From contig CANQOJ010000035.1 of NCBI GenBank assembly GCA_947625455.1, positions 1-15,446 on the forward strand: 15,446 nucleotides of DNA, written 5' to 3'. A program made the translations under genes and the position numbers. Origin of the DNA: an uncultured Clostridia bacterium. Lineage in GTDB: Bacteria > Bacillota > Clostridia > Oscillospirales > Ruminococcaceae. This document shows, one piece after another, positions 1 to 7,449 of this stretch (positions are counted from its first letter, which is position 1; every line of letters begins with the position of its first letter). Below the pieces are notes generated by a model, which was not told the DNA's origin, did no database searches, and was given only the letters and a program-made list of their open reading frames with translations.

Positions 1-366
1 GAATGGTATACGGTGGCATATGACAGGTTCAGCTCGGAGCATTACAGCTATTTTTCAAGTAAATACCGTTTTGCGCTGCTGTTTCCCAGCAGGTGGCGGG
101 GAGTTGTAACGGCGGTTGCAGACCTTGCGAATAATGAAATTGTGTTTATTTCATATGACGAAAGGATAGGGCTTGATCTTGAAAACGCACGCGAAATTTT
201 AAGAGTAAGGGCGGTTGACAAGGACGACAAAGAGGCTCTTGAAAAGGCGAAAGAGGAACTTACGTTTGTCGGGGAAACAGATGAAACGTATTACTGCATA
301 AAACAGCAGAGCGGAAAGCTTGCGCTTACGGAAAGCGAACTTAAAAATTGTTTCAGAATGCTTTAA
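1..366 (+). CDS. C-terminal part of an unrecognised protein (5' end outside the window)
   Basis: The reading frame is open from base 1 (Glu-Trp-Tyr-Thr-Val-Ala...) and ends at TAA 364-366, so the gene very probably begins upstream; the GTG at 13 has no convincing ribosome binding site. About 121 residues are visible. I do not recognise a named family. The segment is rich in aromatic and charged residues and contains a Phe-Pro-Ser-Arg-Trp stretch near visible residue 30, followed by a pattern that looks like alternating beta strands (Thr-Ala-Val-Ala-Asp, then Ile-Val-Phe-Ile-Ser-Tyr). It ends with a Leu-Thr-Glu-Ser-Glu-Leu segment. This resembles, from memory, the repeated extracytoplasmic modules of clostridial hypothetical lipoproteins, but that is only an impression. 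The stop lies 19 bases before the response regulator start, so it is probably co-transcribed with the two-component system and could be related to its signal. Confidence 0.6.
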   Translation, partial: EWYTVAYDRFSSEHYSYFSSKYRFALLFPSRWRGVVTAVADLANNEIVFISYDERIGLDLENAREILRVRAVDKDDKEALEKAKEELTFVGETDETYYCIKQQSGKLALTESELKNCFRML

Positions 367-373
367 GGTTATC

Positions 374-377
374 GGAG
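374..377 (+). promoter_or_regulatory. Ribosome binding site fixing the response regulator start
   Basis: GGAG at 374-377 lies 8 bases before ATG 386. The frame is open further upstream to 320, but that would add 22 residues before the standard receiver-domain start and overlap the previous gene. This site therefore favours ATG 386. Confidence 0.7.
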
Positions 378-385
378 ATGCTTAT

Positions 386-1081
386 ATGAAAAGAATACTT
401 GTTTGTGAGGACGAGGCGTCGATAAGAGATTTTGTGGTTATAAATCTCCGCAGAGCGGGGTATGACGTTGTTGATACCGCAAGCGGCGAGGAAGCCTGCG
501 AAGTTTATAAGAAAAACAACGGGAACTTTGACGTTGCACTTCTGGATATAATGATGCCTGGAATGGACGGCTATGAACTCTGCAAGTGGATAAGAGAGCA
601 AAGCGCGGAGATAGGCATAATTATGCTGTCCGCGAAAAGCCAGGAGATAGACAAGGTAAACTGCCTTATGCTCGGCGCTGACGATTATGTGACAAAACCG
701 TTTTCTCCGAGCGAGCTTGTCGCAAGGATTGACGCAATTTACAGAAGAGTAACTTTAAGCCGTTCTCCAAAGGAAGAAGCAAAAGTCATAACCGCAGAGC
801 CGTTTAAACTTGACCTGCAAAGCAGAATGTGCTATAAAAACGGCGAGCTTATTGAACTTACGCAGGTGGAGTTTCATATGATGAAATATCTCCTCACAAA
901 CAAAGGCACTGCGATTGACCGAAAGTCGATACTTCGCCATATTTGGGGCGACAGCTATGTCGGAGAGGACAAGGTAATTGACGTAAACATGCGCAGACTG
1001 CGAATGAAGATAGAGGACGATCCGTCGTCTCCGAAATATATCCAGACAATCTGGGGCTTTGGGTACAAGTGGAACGGCTGA
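386..1081 (+). CDS. OmpR/PhoB-family response regulator
   Basis: A 231-residue DNA-binding transcription regulator that would be phosphorylated by the kinase encoded next. The N-terminal receiver domain (about residues 1-120) has the acidic pair Glu8/Asp9, the phospho-acceptor Asp54 in a Leu-Leu-Asp-Ile-Met-Met-Pro-Gly context, Ser82 at the switch Ser/Thr position and Lys104 in Thr-Lys-Pro-Phe. The C-terminal winged-helix domain (about 135-230) carries the usual Leu-Thr-Gln-Val-Glu-Phe start and the closing Trp-Gly-Phe-Gly-Tyr-Lys motif. Length and layout are typical of the PhoB/WalR type. Start ATG 386 is chosen because the receiver begins directly there and a GGAG site precedes it. The stop is only 4 bases before the kinase start, so the pair is translated from one message. 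Target genes and signal cannot be read from the sequence. Confidence 0.95.
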   Translation: MKRILVCEDEASIRDFVVINLRRAGYDVVDTASGEEACEVYKKNNGNFDVALLDIMMPGMDGYELCKWIREQSAEIGIIMLSAKSQEIDKVNCLMLGADDYVTKPFSPSELVARIDAIYRRVTLSRSPKEEAKVITAEPFKLDLQSRMCYKNGELIELTQVEFHMMKYLLTNKGTAIDRKSILRHIWGDSYVGEDKVIDVNMRRLRMKIEDDPSSPKYIQTIWGFGYKWNG

Positions 1082-1085
1082 AAAG

Positions 1086-2531
1086 ATGAATGATGCAATA
1101 AACAGAAAACTTTTGAGGCGAAGTTCTCTCGCGTCAAGGTGGATGATAAACACAATGTCGGTCGTAGTTATAGTGCTTATACTTGTTAATTTCGGCGTAT
1201 ACTATTTCGCAAAGCAGTATTACTACGGAACAGCGGAAAGCTATATGATTTCCGAAGCAAACGCAACTCAGACGATATTGAAGCGGCTGTATGACGACGC
1301 GGCGATAAGCTATTCATCAGAAGTTCGCGAGATGATAGAGGAATTTGCTAAAAAAGACCAGATGGAACTGATGTCGATAAACCAAAACGGACAAGTATCT
1401 CTGTCATCAAGCGGTTTTACTCCCGACGGCGACTATTCAATGCCCGATTATGACTTAGCGCTTAAAAGCGAGGATAAAATCGGAGTTTATGTCGGAAAGG
1501 GCAGAGGCGAGAATATTATTGCGGTGACTGCTATAATCGACAACCCCAACAGCAATTACAGCGCTATGCGTTTTGTTTCATCACTTAAAATGATAGACTC
1601 AAGGATAAGCGGGATAATGCTTATCTGCGTTATAACAAGCGCGTTTATAATCCTTTTGATAATGCTTATGGGAACGTATTTTATAAGGTCAATATGCGTT
1701 TCTCTTGTCCAAATGGGAAATATAGCCAAAAAGCTTGCGAAAGGCGATTTTTCGGAAAGAATACCCGTAACGGCAAACGACGAGATAGGTCAGCTTTCAA
1801 CAGCGTTTAACGAAATGGCTGACGAACTTGAAAATTCCGAGCAGATAAAAAACGACTTTATTTCAAGCGTTTCTCATGAACTCAGAACGCCTCTTACCGC
1901 AATAAAAGGCTGGTCCGAGACATTAAGCGAGGGATATGACGAAGAAACGTTTTCAAAGGGCATGAAAGTGATAACGGGAGAAACCGCAAGGCTTGAACAA
2001 ATGGTTGAGGAACTTCTTGACTTTTCAAGGATACAAAACGGAAAACTCACGCTTCAGATGGACACGATTGACATAATCGCCGAACTTGAGGACGCACTGC
2101 TTATATATATAGACAAGGCTAAGAAAGAGGACAAAACGCTTTCATACAACGAGCCGAGGTTTATGTGCGCGGTATATGGCGATAAAAGCAGGCTAAGACA
2201 GGTGTTTATAAACATAATCGACAATGCCGTCAAATACACCGAACCGAACGGCAGGATAGAAGTTGTTGTCACGAAAAACGAGGACTTGGTGGTCATATCG
2301 GTTGCGGACACGGGGTGCGGCATTGCACAGGAGGACTTGCCGAAAGTAAAGCAGAAGTTCTATAAGGCGAACAGGACAAAACGCGGTTCGGGAATAGGGC
2401 TTGCGGTAGCGGACGAGATTGTTTCAATGCACGGCGGTTATCTTGAAGTTGAGAGCGAACTTGGCAAGGGAACGACAGTTACGGTAATGTTCCCGCTTGC
2501 CGATAAGAAAGGAGAACCGTCTGATGAATAA
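1086..2531 (+). CDS. Membrane sensor histidine kinase (HAMP, HisKA, HATPase)
   Basis: Partner kinase of the preceding regulator, 481 residues from ATG 1086. Segments in order: basic N-terminus; transmembrane helix 1 (about 20-41); an extracytoplasmic region of about 130 residues, probably a Cache/PAS-like sensor fold, with no motif I can name; transmembrane helix 2 (about 175-200); HAMP linker (about 200-252); dimerisation domain with the phospho-acceptor His264 in Ser-His-Glu-Leu-Arg-Thr-Pro-Leu; and an ATPase domain with the N box (Asn-Ile-Ile-Asp-Asn-Ala, about 373), G1 box (Asp-Thr-Gly-Cys-Gly, about 407) and G2 box (Gly-Ser-Gly-Ile-Gly-Leu, about 433). All residues needed for autophosphorylation appear present. 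An upstream in-frame TTG at 1059 would overlap the regulator and is less likely. The 3' end overlaps the next gene by 8 bases, so translation is probably coupled to the DUF1385 protein. Confidence 0.94.
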   Translation: MNDAINRKLLRRSSLASRWMINTMSVVVIVLILVNFGVYYFAKQYYYGTAESYMISEANATQTILKRLYDDAAISYSSEVREMIEEFAKKDQMELMSINQNGQVSLSSSGFTPDGDYSMPDYDLALKSEDKIGVYVGKGRGENIIAVTAIIDNPNSNYSAMRFVSSLKMIDSRISGIMLICVITSAFIILLIMLMGTYFIRSICVSLVQMGNIAKKLAKGDFSERIPVTANDEIGQLSTAFNEMADELENSEQIKNDFISSVSHELRTPLTAIKGWSETLSEGYDEETFSKGMKVITGETARLEQMVEELLDFSRIQNGKLTLQMDTIDIIAELEDALLIYIDKAKKEDKTLSYNEPRFMCAVYGDKSRLRQVFINIIDNAVKYTEPNGRIEVVVTKNEDLVVISVADTGCGIAQEDLPKVKQKFYKANRTKRGSGIGLAVADEIVSMHGGYLEVESELGKGTTVTVMFPLADKKGEPSDE

Positions 2532-3501
2532 AGATAAAAAGACAACTATCGGCGGTCAGGCGCTTATGGAGGGCGTTATGATGCGTGGCGTATCCGTCGG
2601 CGCCATGGCAGTGAGAAAAAGCGACGGCACTATTCATGTAGAACAGTGGGATTTGCCCGAAAAAAAGTGGTATAACAAAGCGCCGTTTATCCGCGGCTGC
2701 GTAAATTTTGTAACTCAGCTTAAAGAGGGATATTCCTGCATCTCAAGGTCTATGGAGATAAGCGGAATATACGACGAGGGCGAGCCGACAAAGTTTGACG
2801 AGTTTTTGTATAAAACATTCGGCGAAAAGGGCGCGGAAAAAGCTGTAACCGTCATTTCGGGAATACTTTCGTTTCTGATGGTCGCGGTAATGCTGGCGGT
2901 GTTTTTGTTTGTGCCGAGTTATTTGTTTTCATTGATAGAAAGTATGGTGAAAGCTGATATTTCAATGTGGAAGTCAGCATTTGAGGGCGTTCTTAAGTTG
3001 GCGTTGTTTGTGGGATATATGGCAATAGTCGCGCAAACGAAGTCAATGCGCAGAATGTACGGTTTTCACGGCGCTGAACATAAAACCATAGCCTGCTATG
3101 AAGCGCATAAAGAACTCACGGTCGAAAACGTGCGCCCTATGACGAGGTTTCACCCAAGGTGCGGAACAAGTTTCATTGTAATAACGCTGTTGGTGAGTAT
3201 TCTGGTGTATTCGCTTATACCGCTTGAACCGGGAATGTGGCTGGGAATTGAAAACAAGGCGCTTTCCGCTTTGTTAAGAGTATTGATAAAACTGCCGTTT
3301 CTGCCGATTGTGGTGGGCATATCATACGAGCTTATAAAACTTGCGGGCAGACACACAAATGTGTTCACAAAAATCATCTCCGCTCCCGGACTTTGGTCGC
3401 AGCGCCTTACAACGCGCGAACCCGACGACAGTCAGATAGAGGCGGCAATTGAAGCAATCAAACCTTGCCTGCCGAAAGACGGAGAGGACGACAACTGGTG
3501 A
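2524..3501 (+). CDS. DUF1385 family membrane protein (YqhQ-like)
   Basis: A 325-residue protein of the DUF1385 family (B. subtilis YqhQ type), often annotated as a predicted metal-dependent enzyme but without a firmly established reaction. Family signatures are the N-terminal Ile-Gly-Gly-Gln-Ala-Leu-Met-Glu-Gly-Val-Met-Met-Arg-Gly block (about residues 8-21), the His-Gly-Ala-Glu-His-Lys motif (182-187) and Arg-Phe-His-Pro-Arg-Cys-Gly-Thr-Ser (207-215). The His, Glu and Cys residues of the last two are plausible metal ligands. About four hydrophobic segments (near 113-140, 155-178, 215-235 and 255-278) suggest a polytopic membrane protein. ATG 2524 is preceded by AAAGGAG at 2508-2514 with 9 bases of spacing, inside the kinase gene; the longer frame from 2497 lacks such a site. 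DUF1385 next to prmC is a familiar clostridial arrangement, suggesting a translation-linked neighbourhood rather than a role in the two-component pathway. Confidence 0.9.
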   Translation: MNKDKKTTIGGQALMEGVMMRGVSVGAMAVRKSDGTIHVEQWDLPEKKWYNKAPFIRGCVNFVTQLKEGYSCISRSMEISGIYDEGEPTKFDEFLYKTFGEKGAEKAVTVISGILSFLMVAVMLAVFLFVPSYLFSLIESMVKADISMWKSAFEGVLKLALFVGYMAIVAQTKSMRRMYGFHGAEHKTIACYEAHKELTVENVRPMTRFHPRCGTSFIVITLLVSILVYSLIPLEPGMWLGIENKALSALLRVLIKLPFLPIVVGISYELIKLAGRHTNVFTKIISAPGLWSQRLTTREPDDSQIEAAIEAIKPCLPKDGEDDNW

Positions 3502-3508
3502 ACGGACG

Positions 3509-4330
3509 TTGAAAAACAGAGAATTGCTAAGCGAGATAATATGCAAATTATCCGACAACGGAATTGAAAACGCAGGCTTTGAAGCAAATCAGCTTTTAAG
3601 CCTTGCGGGAATAGAGCGAATGAAAATTATTGCCGAACCGAACGGAGAAGCGGATAAAACAGCAGGAATCTCCGTAAAACGTTATTTGGAACGGCGTTTG
3701 TCGGGTGAACCTCTTCAGTATATCTTAGGCGAGTGGGAGTTTTACGGACTGCCGTTTAAGGTAGGGAAAGGCGTTCTGATACCGCGTCAGGACACGGAGG
3801 TTATTGCTGAACTTGCGAGAGAGTATATTGAAGCAACGGGCGCGGAAAGCGTTCTTGATTTGTGTGCGGGGAGCGGGTGTATAGGAATTGCGCTCGCGAA
3901 AACGTGCGGAGTAAGCGCGGTGCTTGTTGAAAATTCACGGGAAGCATTCGGCTATTTAGAGCAAAATATAGCGCTCAACGGCGTTGAAAATCAGTGCAGG
4001 GCGGTTTTGGGCGACTGCTTTTGCGAATACGGGAGGTTTGACGTAATAGTTTCAAATCCGCCGTACCTTACGAAATCCGATATGGAAAATCTTCAGCGCG
4101 AGGTGACATTCGAGCCGAAATCCGCGCTGTACGGCGGGAACGACGGACTGGATTATTACAGAAAGCTGTTAAATATCCACGCGAAAAACTTTAACGGACT
4201 GTTCGCTGTCGAAATAGGAATAGGCGAGGAAGAGGCGGTTATGGAGATATTCAGAGAAAACGGACTTTATCCGTCGCTTGAAAAAGACTTGAACGGAATT
4301 TACAGAGTTGTATATGCAAATAAAACATAA
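3509..4330 (+). CDS. prmC: Peptide chain release factor N5-glutamine methyltransferase PrmC
   Basis: PrmC (HemK) uses S-adenosylmethionine to methylate the glutamine of the GGQ motif in release factors RF1 and RF2, which speeds translation termination. It is a cytoplasmic protein. The N-terminal helical release-factor-binding domain (about 1-85) is followed by a Rossmann methyltransferase domain with the SAM-binding glycine-rich motif (Val-Leu-Asp-Leu-Cys-Ala-Gly-Ser-Gly, 115-123) and the catalytic Asn-Pro-Pro-Tyr motif at 183-186, preceded by Val-Ser. Starting at TTG 3509 gives 273 residues and places Asn-Pro-Pro-Tyr at the same number as in E. coli PrmC, which supports this non-ATG start 7 bases after the DUF1385 stop. 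There is no strong Shine-Dalgarno, so expression probably depends on translation of the upstream gene. The frame stays open back to TTG 3449, a less likely start. The usual neighbour prfA is not here. Confidence 0.93.
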   Translation: MKNRELLSEIICKLSDNGIENAGFEANQLLSLAGIERMKIIAEPNGEADKTAGISVKRYLERRLSGEPLQYILGEWEFYGLPFKVGKGVLIPRQDTEVIAELAREYIEATGAESVLDLCAGSGCIGIALAKTCGVSAVLVENSREAFGYLEQNIALNGVENQCRAVLGDCFCEYGRFDVIVSNPPYLTKSDMENLQREVTFEPKSALYGGNDGLDYYRKLLNIHAKNFNGLFAVEIGIGEEEAVMEIFRENGLYPSLEKDLNGIYRVVYANKT

Positions 4331-4345
4331 ACGGAGGAAAAACTT

Positions 4346-5485
4346 ATGGCAATGGAAAAGAAGAAGTCAGCTGCGTCGGCAAAACCCGCTGAAAAAACGG
4401 TAGCGCCCGACGAGAAGAAAAAGGCGCTCCAGACAGCGATTGCGCAGATTGAAAGGCAGTTTGGCGACGGAACTATCATGTTTATGGGCGATAACAAGCA
4501 CATGGACGTTGAACATCTCTCGACAGGCTCGCTTATGCTTGATTTGGCGCTGGGAATAGGCGGACTTCCAAAGGGCAGAATTATCGAGGTGTACGGCACT
4601 GAAAGTTCGGGAAAAACAACGCTTTGTCTTCACGCCGTAGCGGAAGCGCAAAAAGCGGGAGGAATGGCGGCGTTTATCGACGTAGAACACGCGCTTGATC
4701 CTGTTTATGCGAAAAATCTCGGCGTTGATATAGACAATCTGCTTGTATCACAGCCCGATACGGGCGAACAGGCGCTCGAAATTATTGAAACGCTTGTGCG
4801 TTCGGGCGCTATTGATATCGTAGTTCTCGACTCTGTAGCCGCCATGGCAACAAAGGCGGAGATTGACGGCGAAATGGGCGATTCCCACGTCGGCGTTCAG
4901 GCAAGACTTATGTCGCAGGCTATGCGAAAACTCACCGCAATTATCGGAAAAACCAACTGCGTTGCGGTATTTATAAACCAAATCCGTGAAAAAATAGGCG
5001 TTTTGTACGGAAATCCCGAAACAACTCCGGGCGGACGCGCGCTGAAATTCTACGCTTCCGTAAGAATTGAAGTCAGAAAAGGCGAACCGCTTAAAAACGG
5101 CGCGGAAGTCTACGGAAACCGCGTTAAATGCAAGGTCGTAAAGAACAAGGTCGCGCCGCCTTTTAAGACAGCAGAGTTTGATATGATATTCGGACAGGGA
5201 ATTTCAAAAATGGGCGAGATTGTGGACTGCGCTGTTGAAATGGGAATTATAAAAAAGAGCGGTTCTTGGTTCAGCTATGAAGATATGAAGATAGGACAGG
5301 GACGCGACAAGGTGTTTGATTTCTTAAAGGATAACGCAGAGGTTTGCGCTGAAATTGAACAAAAAGTAAGAGCCGAGTTCCTTAAAAAAGCTGAGGGCGA
5401 ACAGCAGGACGAAAACTCCGATACAAGCGGTCAAACAGCGTCCGACAGCGACGATTTTTCCGAGTTTAAGGAAGAGGATTTGTAA
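4346..5485 (+). CDS. recA: Recombinase RecA
   Basis: RecA forms ATP-dependent filaments on single-stranded DNA, catalyses strand exchange and triggers LexA self-cleavage. The protein has 379 residues, with an N-terminal extension of about 18 residues relative to E. coli that is rich in Lys/Ala. Walker A is at 84-92 (Gly-Thr-Glu-Ser-Ser-Gly-Lys-Thr-Thr), Walker B is the Val-Val-Leu-Asp-Ser segment near 160, and the loop L2 region contains the invariant Asn-Gln-Ile-Arg-Glu-Lys-Ile-Gly and Asn-Pro-Glu-Thr-Thr. The C-terminus ends in the usual acidic tail. Just before loop L1, the family motif Ala-Leu-(Thr/Val)-Pro-Lys-Ala-Glu reads Ala-Met-Ala-Thr-Lys-Ala-Glu (166-172), so a normally conserved Pro is Thr169. 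The start has GGAGGA at 4333-4338 with 7 bases of spacing. Only 15 bases separate it from prmC, and I see no GAAC-N4-GTTC type SOS box nearby, so any damage control would need a site further upstream. Confidence 0.99.
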   Translation: MAMEKKKSAASAKPAEKTVAPDEKKKALQTAIAQIERQFGDGTIMFMGDNKHMDVEHLSTGSLMLDLALGIGGLPKGRIIEVYGTESSGKTTLCLHAVAEAQKAGGMAAFIDVEHALDPVYAKNLGVDIDNLLVSQPDTGEQALEIIETLVRSGAIDIVVLDSVAAMATKAEIDGEMGDSHVGVQARLMSQAMRKLTAIIGKTNCVAVFINQIREKIGVLYGNPETTPGGRALKFYASVRIEVRKGEPLKNGAEVYGNRVKCKVVKNKVAPPFKTAEFDMIFGQGISKMGEIVDCAVEMGIIKKSGSWFSYEDMKIGQGRDKVFDFLKDNAEVCAEIEQKVRAEFLKKAEGEQQDENSDTSGQTASDSDDFSEFKEEDL

Positions 5486-6120
5486 TGCTTATAACTGCTT
5501 TGTCGGTTTACAAGGGAGATACGTTAGAGGCTGAACTTGACGGCAACAGAAAGGTATACATAAACCGCTTTGCCGCCCTACGCTTCGGTTTGTCAAAAGG
5601 CAAAGAAATAACCGAAGAACGCCTTTGTGAGATAAAGGACTATGACACTCTCAGAAAGGCTAAAAAACGCGCGCTGTATCTGCTTGGCGAGAGAGCGTAC
5701 TGCACGGGTGAACTTCGCGGAAAGCTTGAGAAAACATACGGCGCGGAAATTGCAGAAAGCGCGGTTGAATATGTTTCATCACTGGGCTATCTGAATGACG
5801 AGGATTATGCTGAAAAATACGCCGATTATCTTATCACAAGCAAACGTCACGGAATATCAAGAGCGCGCCGGGAAATGCTTATGAAAGGACTTTCGCGTGA
5901 AGTTACGGATAATGCGCTTGCGGAATTTACAGAGGAAAAGCTTGATGAAGAACTGCTTTTCGTGATACGGCGAAAATATTCCGCGAAAATCGGCAATATT
6001 GACGACCGCCGCAGGACTGCCGCAGCTTTAGCGCGCAGGGGCTATGATTACGGCTCGATAAAGCGGTGTATTGAGATTGCGGTAAATGAAAAGCTTGACG
6101 AGGAATTTGAGGAAGAATAA
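5485..6120 (+). CDS. recX: RecA regulatory protein RecX
   Basis: RecX binds RecA filaments and modulates, usually restrains, their growth and activity. At 211 residues it is of normal length for Gram-positive RecX. The C-terminal two thirds show the family's three-helix repeats: the first around 55-95 (Ala-Leu-Tyr-Leu-Leu-Gly-Glu-Arg-Ala-Tyr-Cys-Thr-Gly-Glu-Leu), then Leu-Gly-Tyr-Leu-Asn-Asp-Glu-Asp-Tyr-Ala near 105 and a Gly-Ile-Ser-Arg-Ala-Arg segment near 129. The last repeat ends with Ala-Leu-Ala-Arg-Arg-Gly-Tyr-Asp-Tyr. The first 50 or so residues form a small beta-rich lead-in. The ATG shares its first base with the last base of the recA stop (TAATG), so it is translationally coupled to recA, the usual arrangement for keeping RecX below RecA. 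The stop is immediately followed by the rimO start codon. Confidence 0.93.
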   Translation: MLITALSVYKGDTLEAELDGNRKVYINRFAALRFGLSKGKEITEERLCEIKDYDTLRKAKKRALYLLGERAYCTGELRGKLEKTYGAEIAESAVEYVSSLGYLNDEDYAEKYADYLITSKRHGISRARREMLMKGLSREVTDNALAEFTEEKLDEELLFVIRRKYSAKIGNIDDRRRTAAALARRGYDYGSIKRCIEIAVNEKLDEEFEEE

Positions 6121-7449
6121 ATGAGCGAAAAAACAAAAATTGCGCTTGTGTCGCTTGGGTGCGCAAAAAATCAGGTAGACGCGGAACTTATGCTGCACAA
6201 GCTGAATGAAGCGGGATATAAATTTGTTGAAGAACCGGGATTGTCCGATATAACGATACTGAACACCTGCGGTTTTATAACTTCGGCAAAGGAAGAAGCT
6301 ATCGAGTGGCTGAACGAGCTGATTGCGCTTAAAAACGAGGGCACAATAAAGAAAATCTGCGTCACGGGCTGTCTTTCCGAGCGCTACCGTGAGGAATTTG
6401 CAAACGAGTATCCCGAGGTGGACGGTGTTGTCGGAATTTCGGAGTACGGGAGAATTGCCGAGATAATCGGGCAAATCGAAAACGGCGAGCGCATTGTGAC
6501 ATTCGGCGAAAAGGAAAAGCACACAATGGAGGGCGAGAGGATACTTTCAACCGCGCCGTATTATGCATATCTGCGCGTTGCGGACGGCTGTGACAACTGC
6601 TGTACATACTGCGCTATACCGCAGATACGCGGGAGATTCCGCTCGCGGACAATGGAGAACGTCATAAATGACGCAAAAGAGCTGTGCGAAAGCGGAGTAA
6701 AGGAAGTTATACTTATAGCGCAGGATACAACGCGCTACGGACTTGACCTGTACGGAAAACTTATGCTCCCCGAACTTCTCAATAAGCTGTGCGAACTCGA
6801 TTTCAAGTGGATAAGGCTTTTGTACTGCTATCCCGAAAGGATAACGGACGAACTCATTTCGGTAATCAAAAATCAGCCGAAAATAGTAAAATACATAGAC
6901 ATTCCCATTCAGCACTGTGACGGGGAAATTTTAAAACGAATGAACCGAAAGGGCGACGAAAATTCTTTGCGGGAACTTATTACAAAACTGCGCAGAGAAA
7001 TTCCGGGAATAACCCTGCGCACAACGTTTATAACAGGCTTTCCCGGAGAAACCGAGGAGCAGTTCAACCGCTTAGGTGAATTTGCCGAGGAAATGAAGTT
7101 TGACAGAATGGGCTGTTTTGCGTATTCGGAAGAAGAAAACACGCCTGCCGCGGATTTTCCCGACCAGGTTGACGAAGAAATTCGCGAACACCGCAAGGAA
7201 ATCCTCGAAGAACAGCAGGACACCCGCGTTGAAATCGCGTTTAACGCTATGATAGGAGAAACGGCGGAGGTTGTTGTCGAGGGCTTTGACAGATATATCG
7301 GCTATTATTTCGGCAGAAGCGCGGCATTTGCGCCCGAAATTGACGGAATGATTTACTTCAAGTCGGATAAAAAGCCCGCTGTCGGGGATTTTATAAATAT
7401 AAAGCTTATAAAGGTTGTAAACAATAACCTTATAGGAGAGGCGTTATAA
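6121..7449 (+). CDS. rimO: Ribosomal protein S12 methylthiotransferase RimO
   Basis: RimO is a radical-SAM enzyme that adds a methylthio group to a conserved aspartate of ribosomal protein S12. The 442 residues show three domains. The N-terminal UPF0004 domain has Cys14, Cys50 and Cys84 as ligands of the auxiliary iron-sulfur cluster. The radical-SAM domain has Cys157, Cys161 and Cys164 in the CxxxCxxC motif, followed by Ala-Ile-Pro-Gln-Ile-Arg-Gly-Arg-Phe-Arg-Ser-Arg, which is typical of RimO rather than MiaB. A C-terminal TRAM domain (about 375-442) follows. An extra cysteine, Cys160, sits inside the SAM motif where an Arg or His is common. Start ATG 6121 directly abuts the recX stop, with GAGG at 6109-6112 inside recX as the likely ribosome binding site. 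The TAA stop overlaps the pgsA ATG by one base. MtaB or MiaB are less likely given the motif. Confidence 0.96.
   Translation: MSEKTKIALVSLGCAKNQVDAELMLHKLNEAGYKFVEEPGLSDITILNTCGFITSAKEEAIEWLNELIALKNEGTIKKICVTGCLSERYREEFANEYPEVDGVVGISEYGRIAEIIGQIENGERIVTFGEKEKHTMEGERILSTAPYYAYLRVADGCDNCCTYCAIPQIRGRFRSRTMENVINDAKELCESGVKEVILIAQDTTRYGLDLYGKLMLPELLNKLCELDFKWIRLLYCYPERITDELISVIKNQPKIVKYIDIPIQHCDGEILKRMNRKGDENSLRELITKLRREIPGITLRTTFITGFPGETEEQFNRLGEFAEEMKFDRMGCFAYSEEENTPAADFPDQVDEEIREHRKEILEEQQDTRVEIAFNAMIGETAEVVVEGFDRYIGYYFGRSAAFAPEIDGMIYFKSDKKPAVGDFINIKLIKVVNNNLIGEAL

Noticed and set aside
4289..4316. Possible recA promoter (TTGAAC, 16 bases, TATATG) inside prmC
   Set aside because: Each hexamer matches only 4 of 6 consensus positions and the spacing is short, so it is not reported as a feature.
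6589..6615. Frameshift or damage in the rimO radical-SAM motif because of the adjacent cysteines
   Set aside because: Cys157, Cys161 and Cys164 keep the exact CxxxCxxC spacing; Cys160 is only an additional residue.
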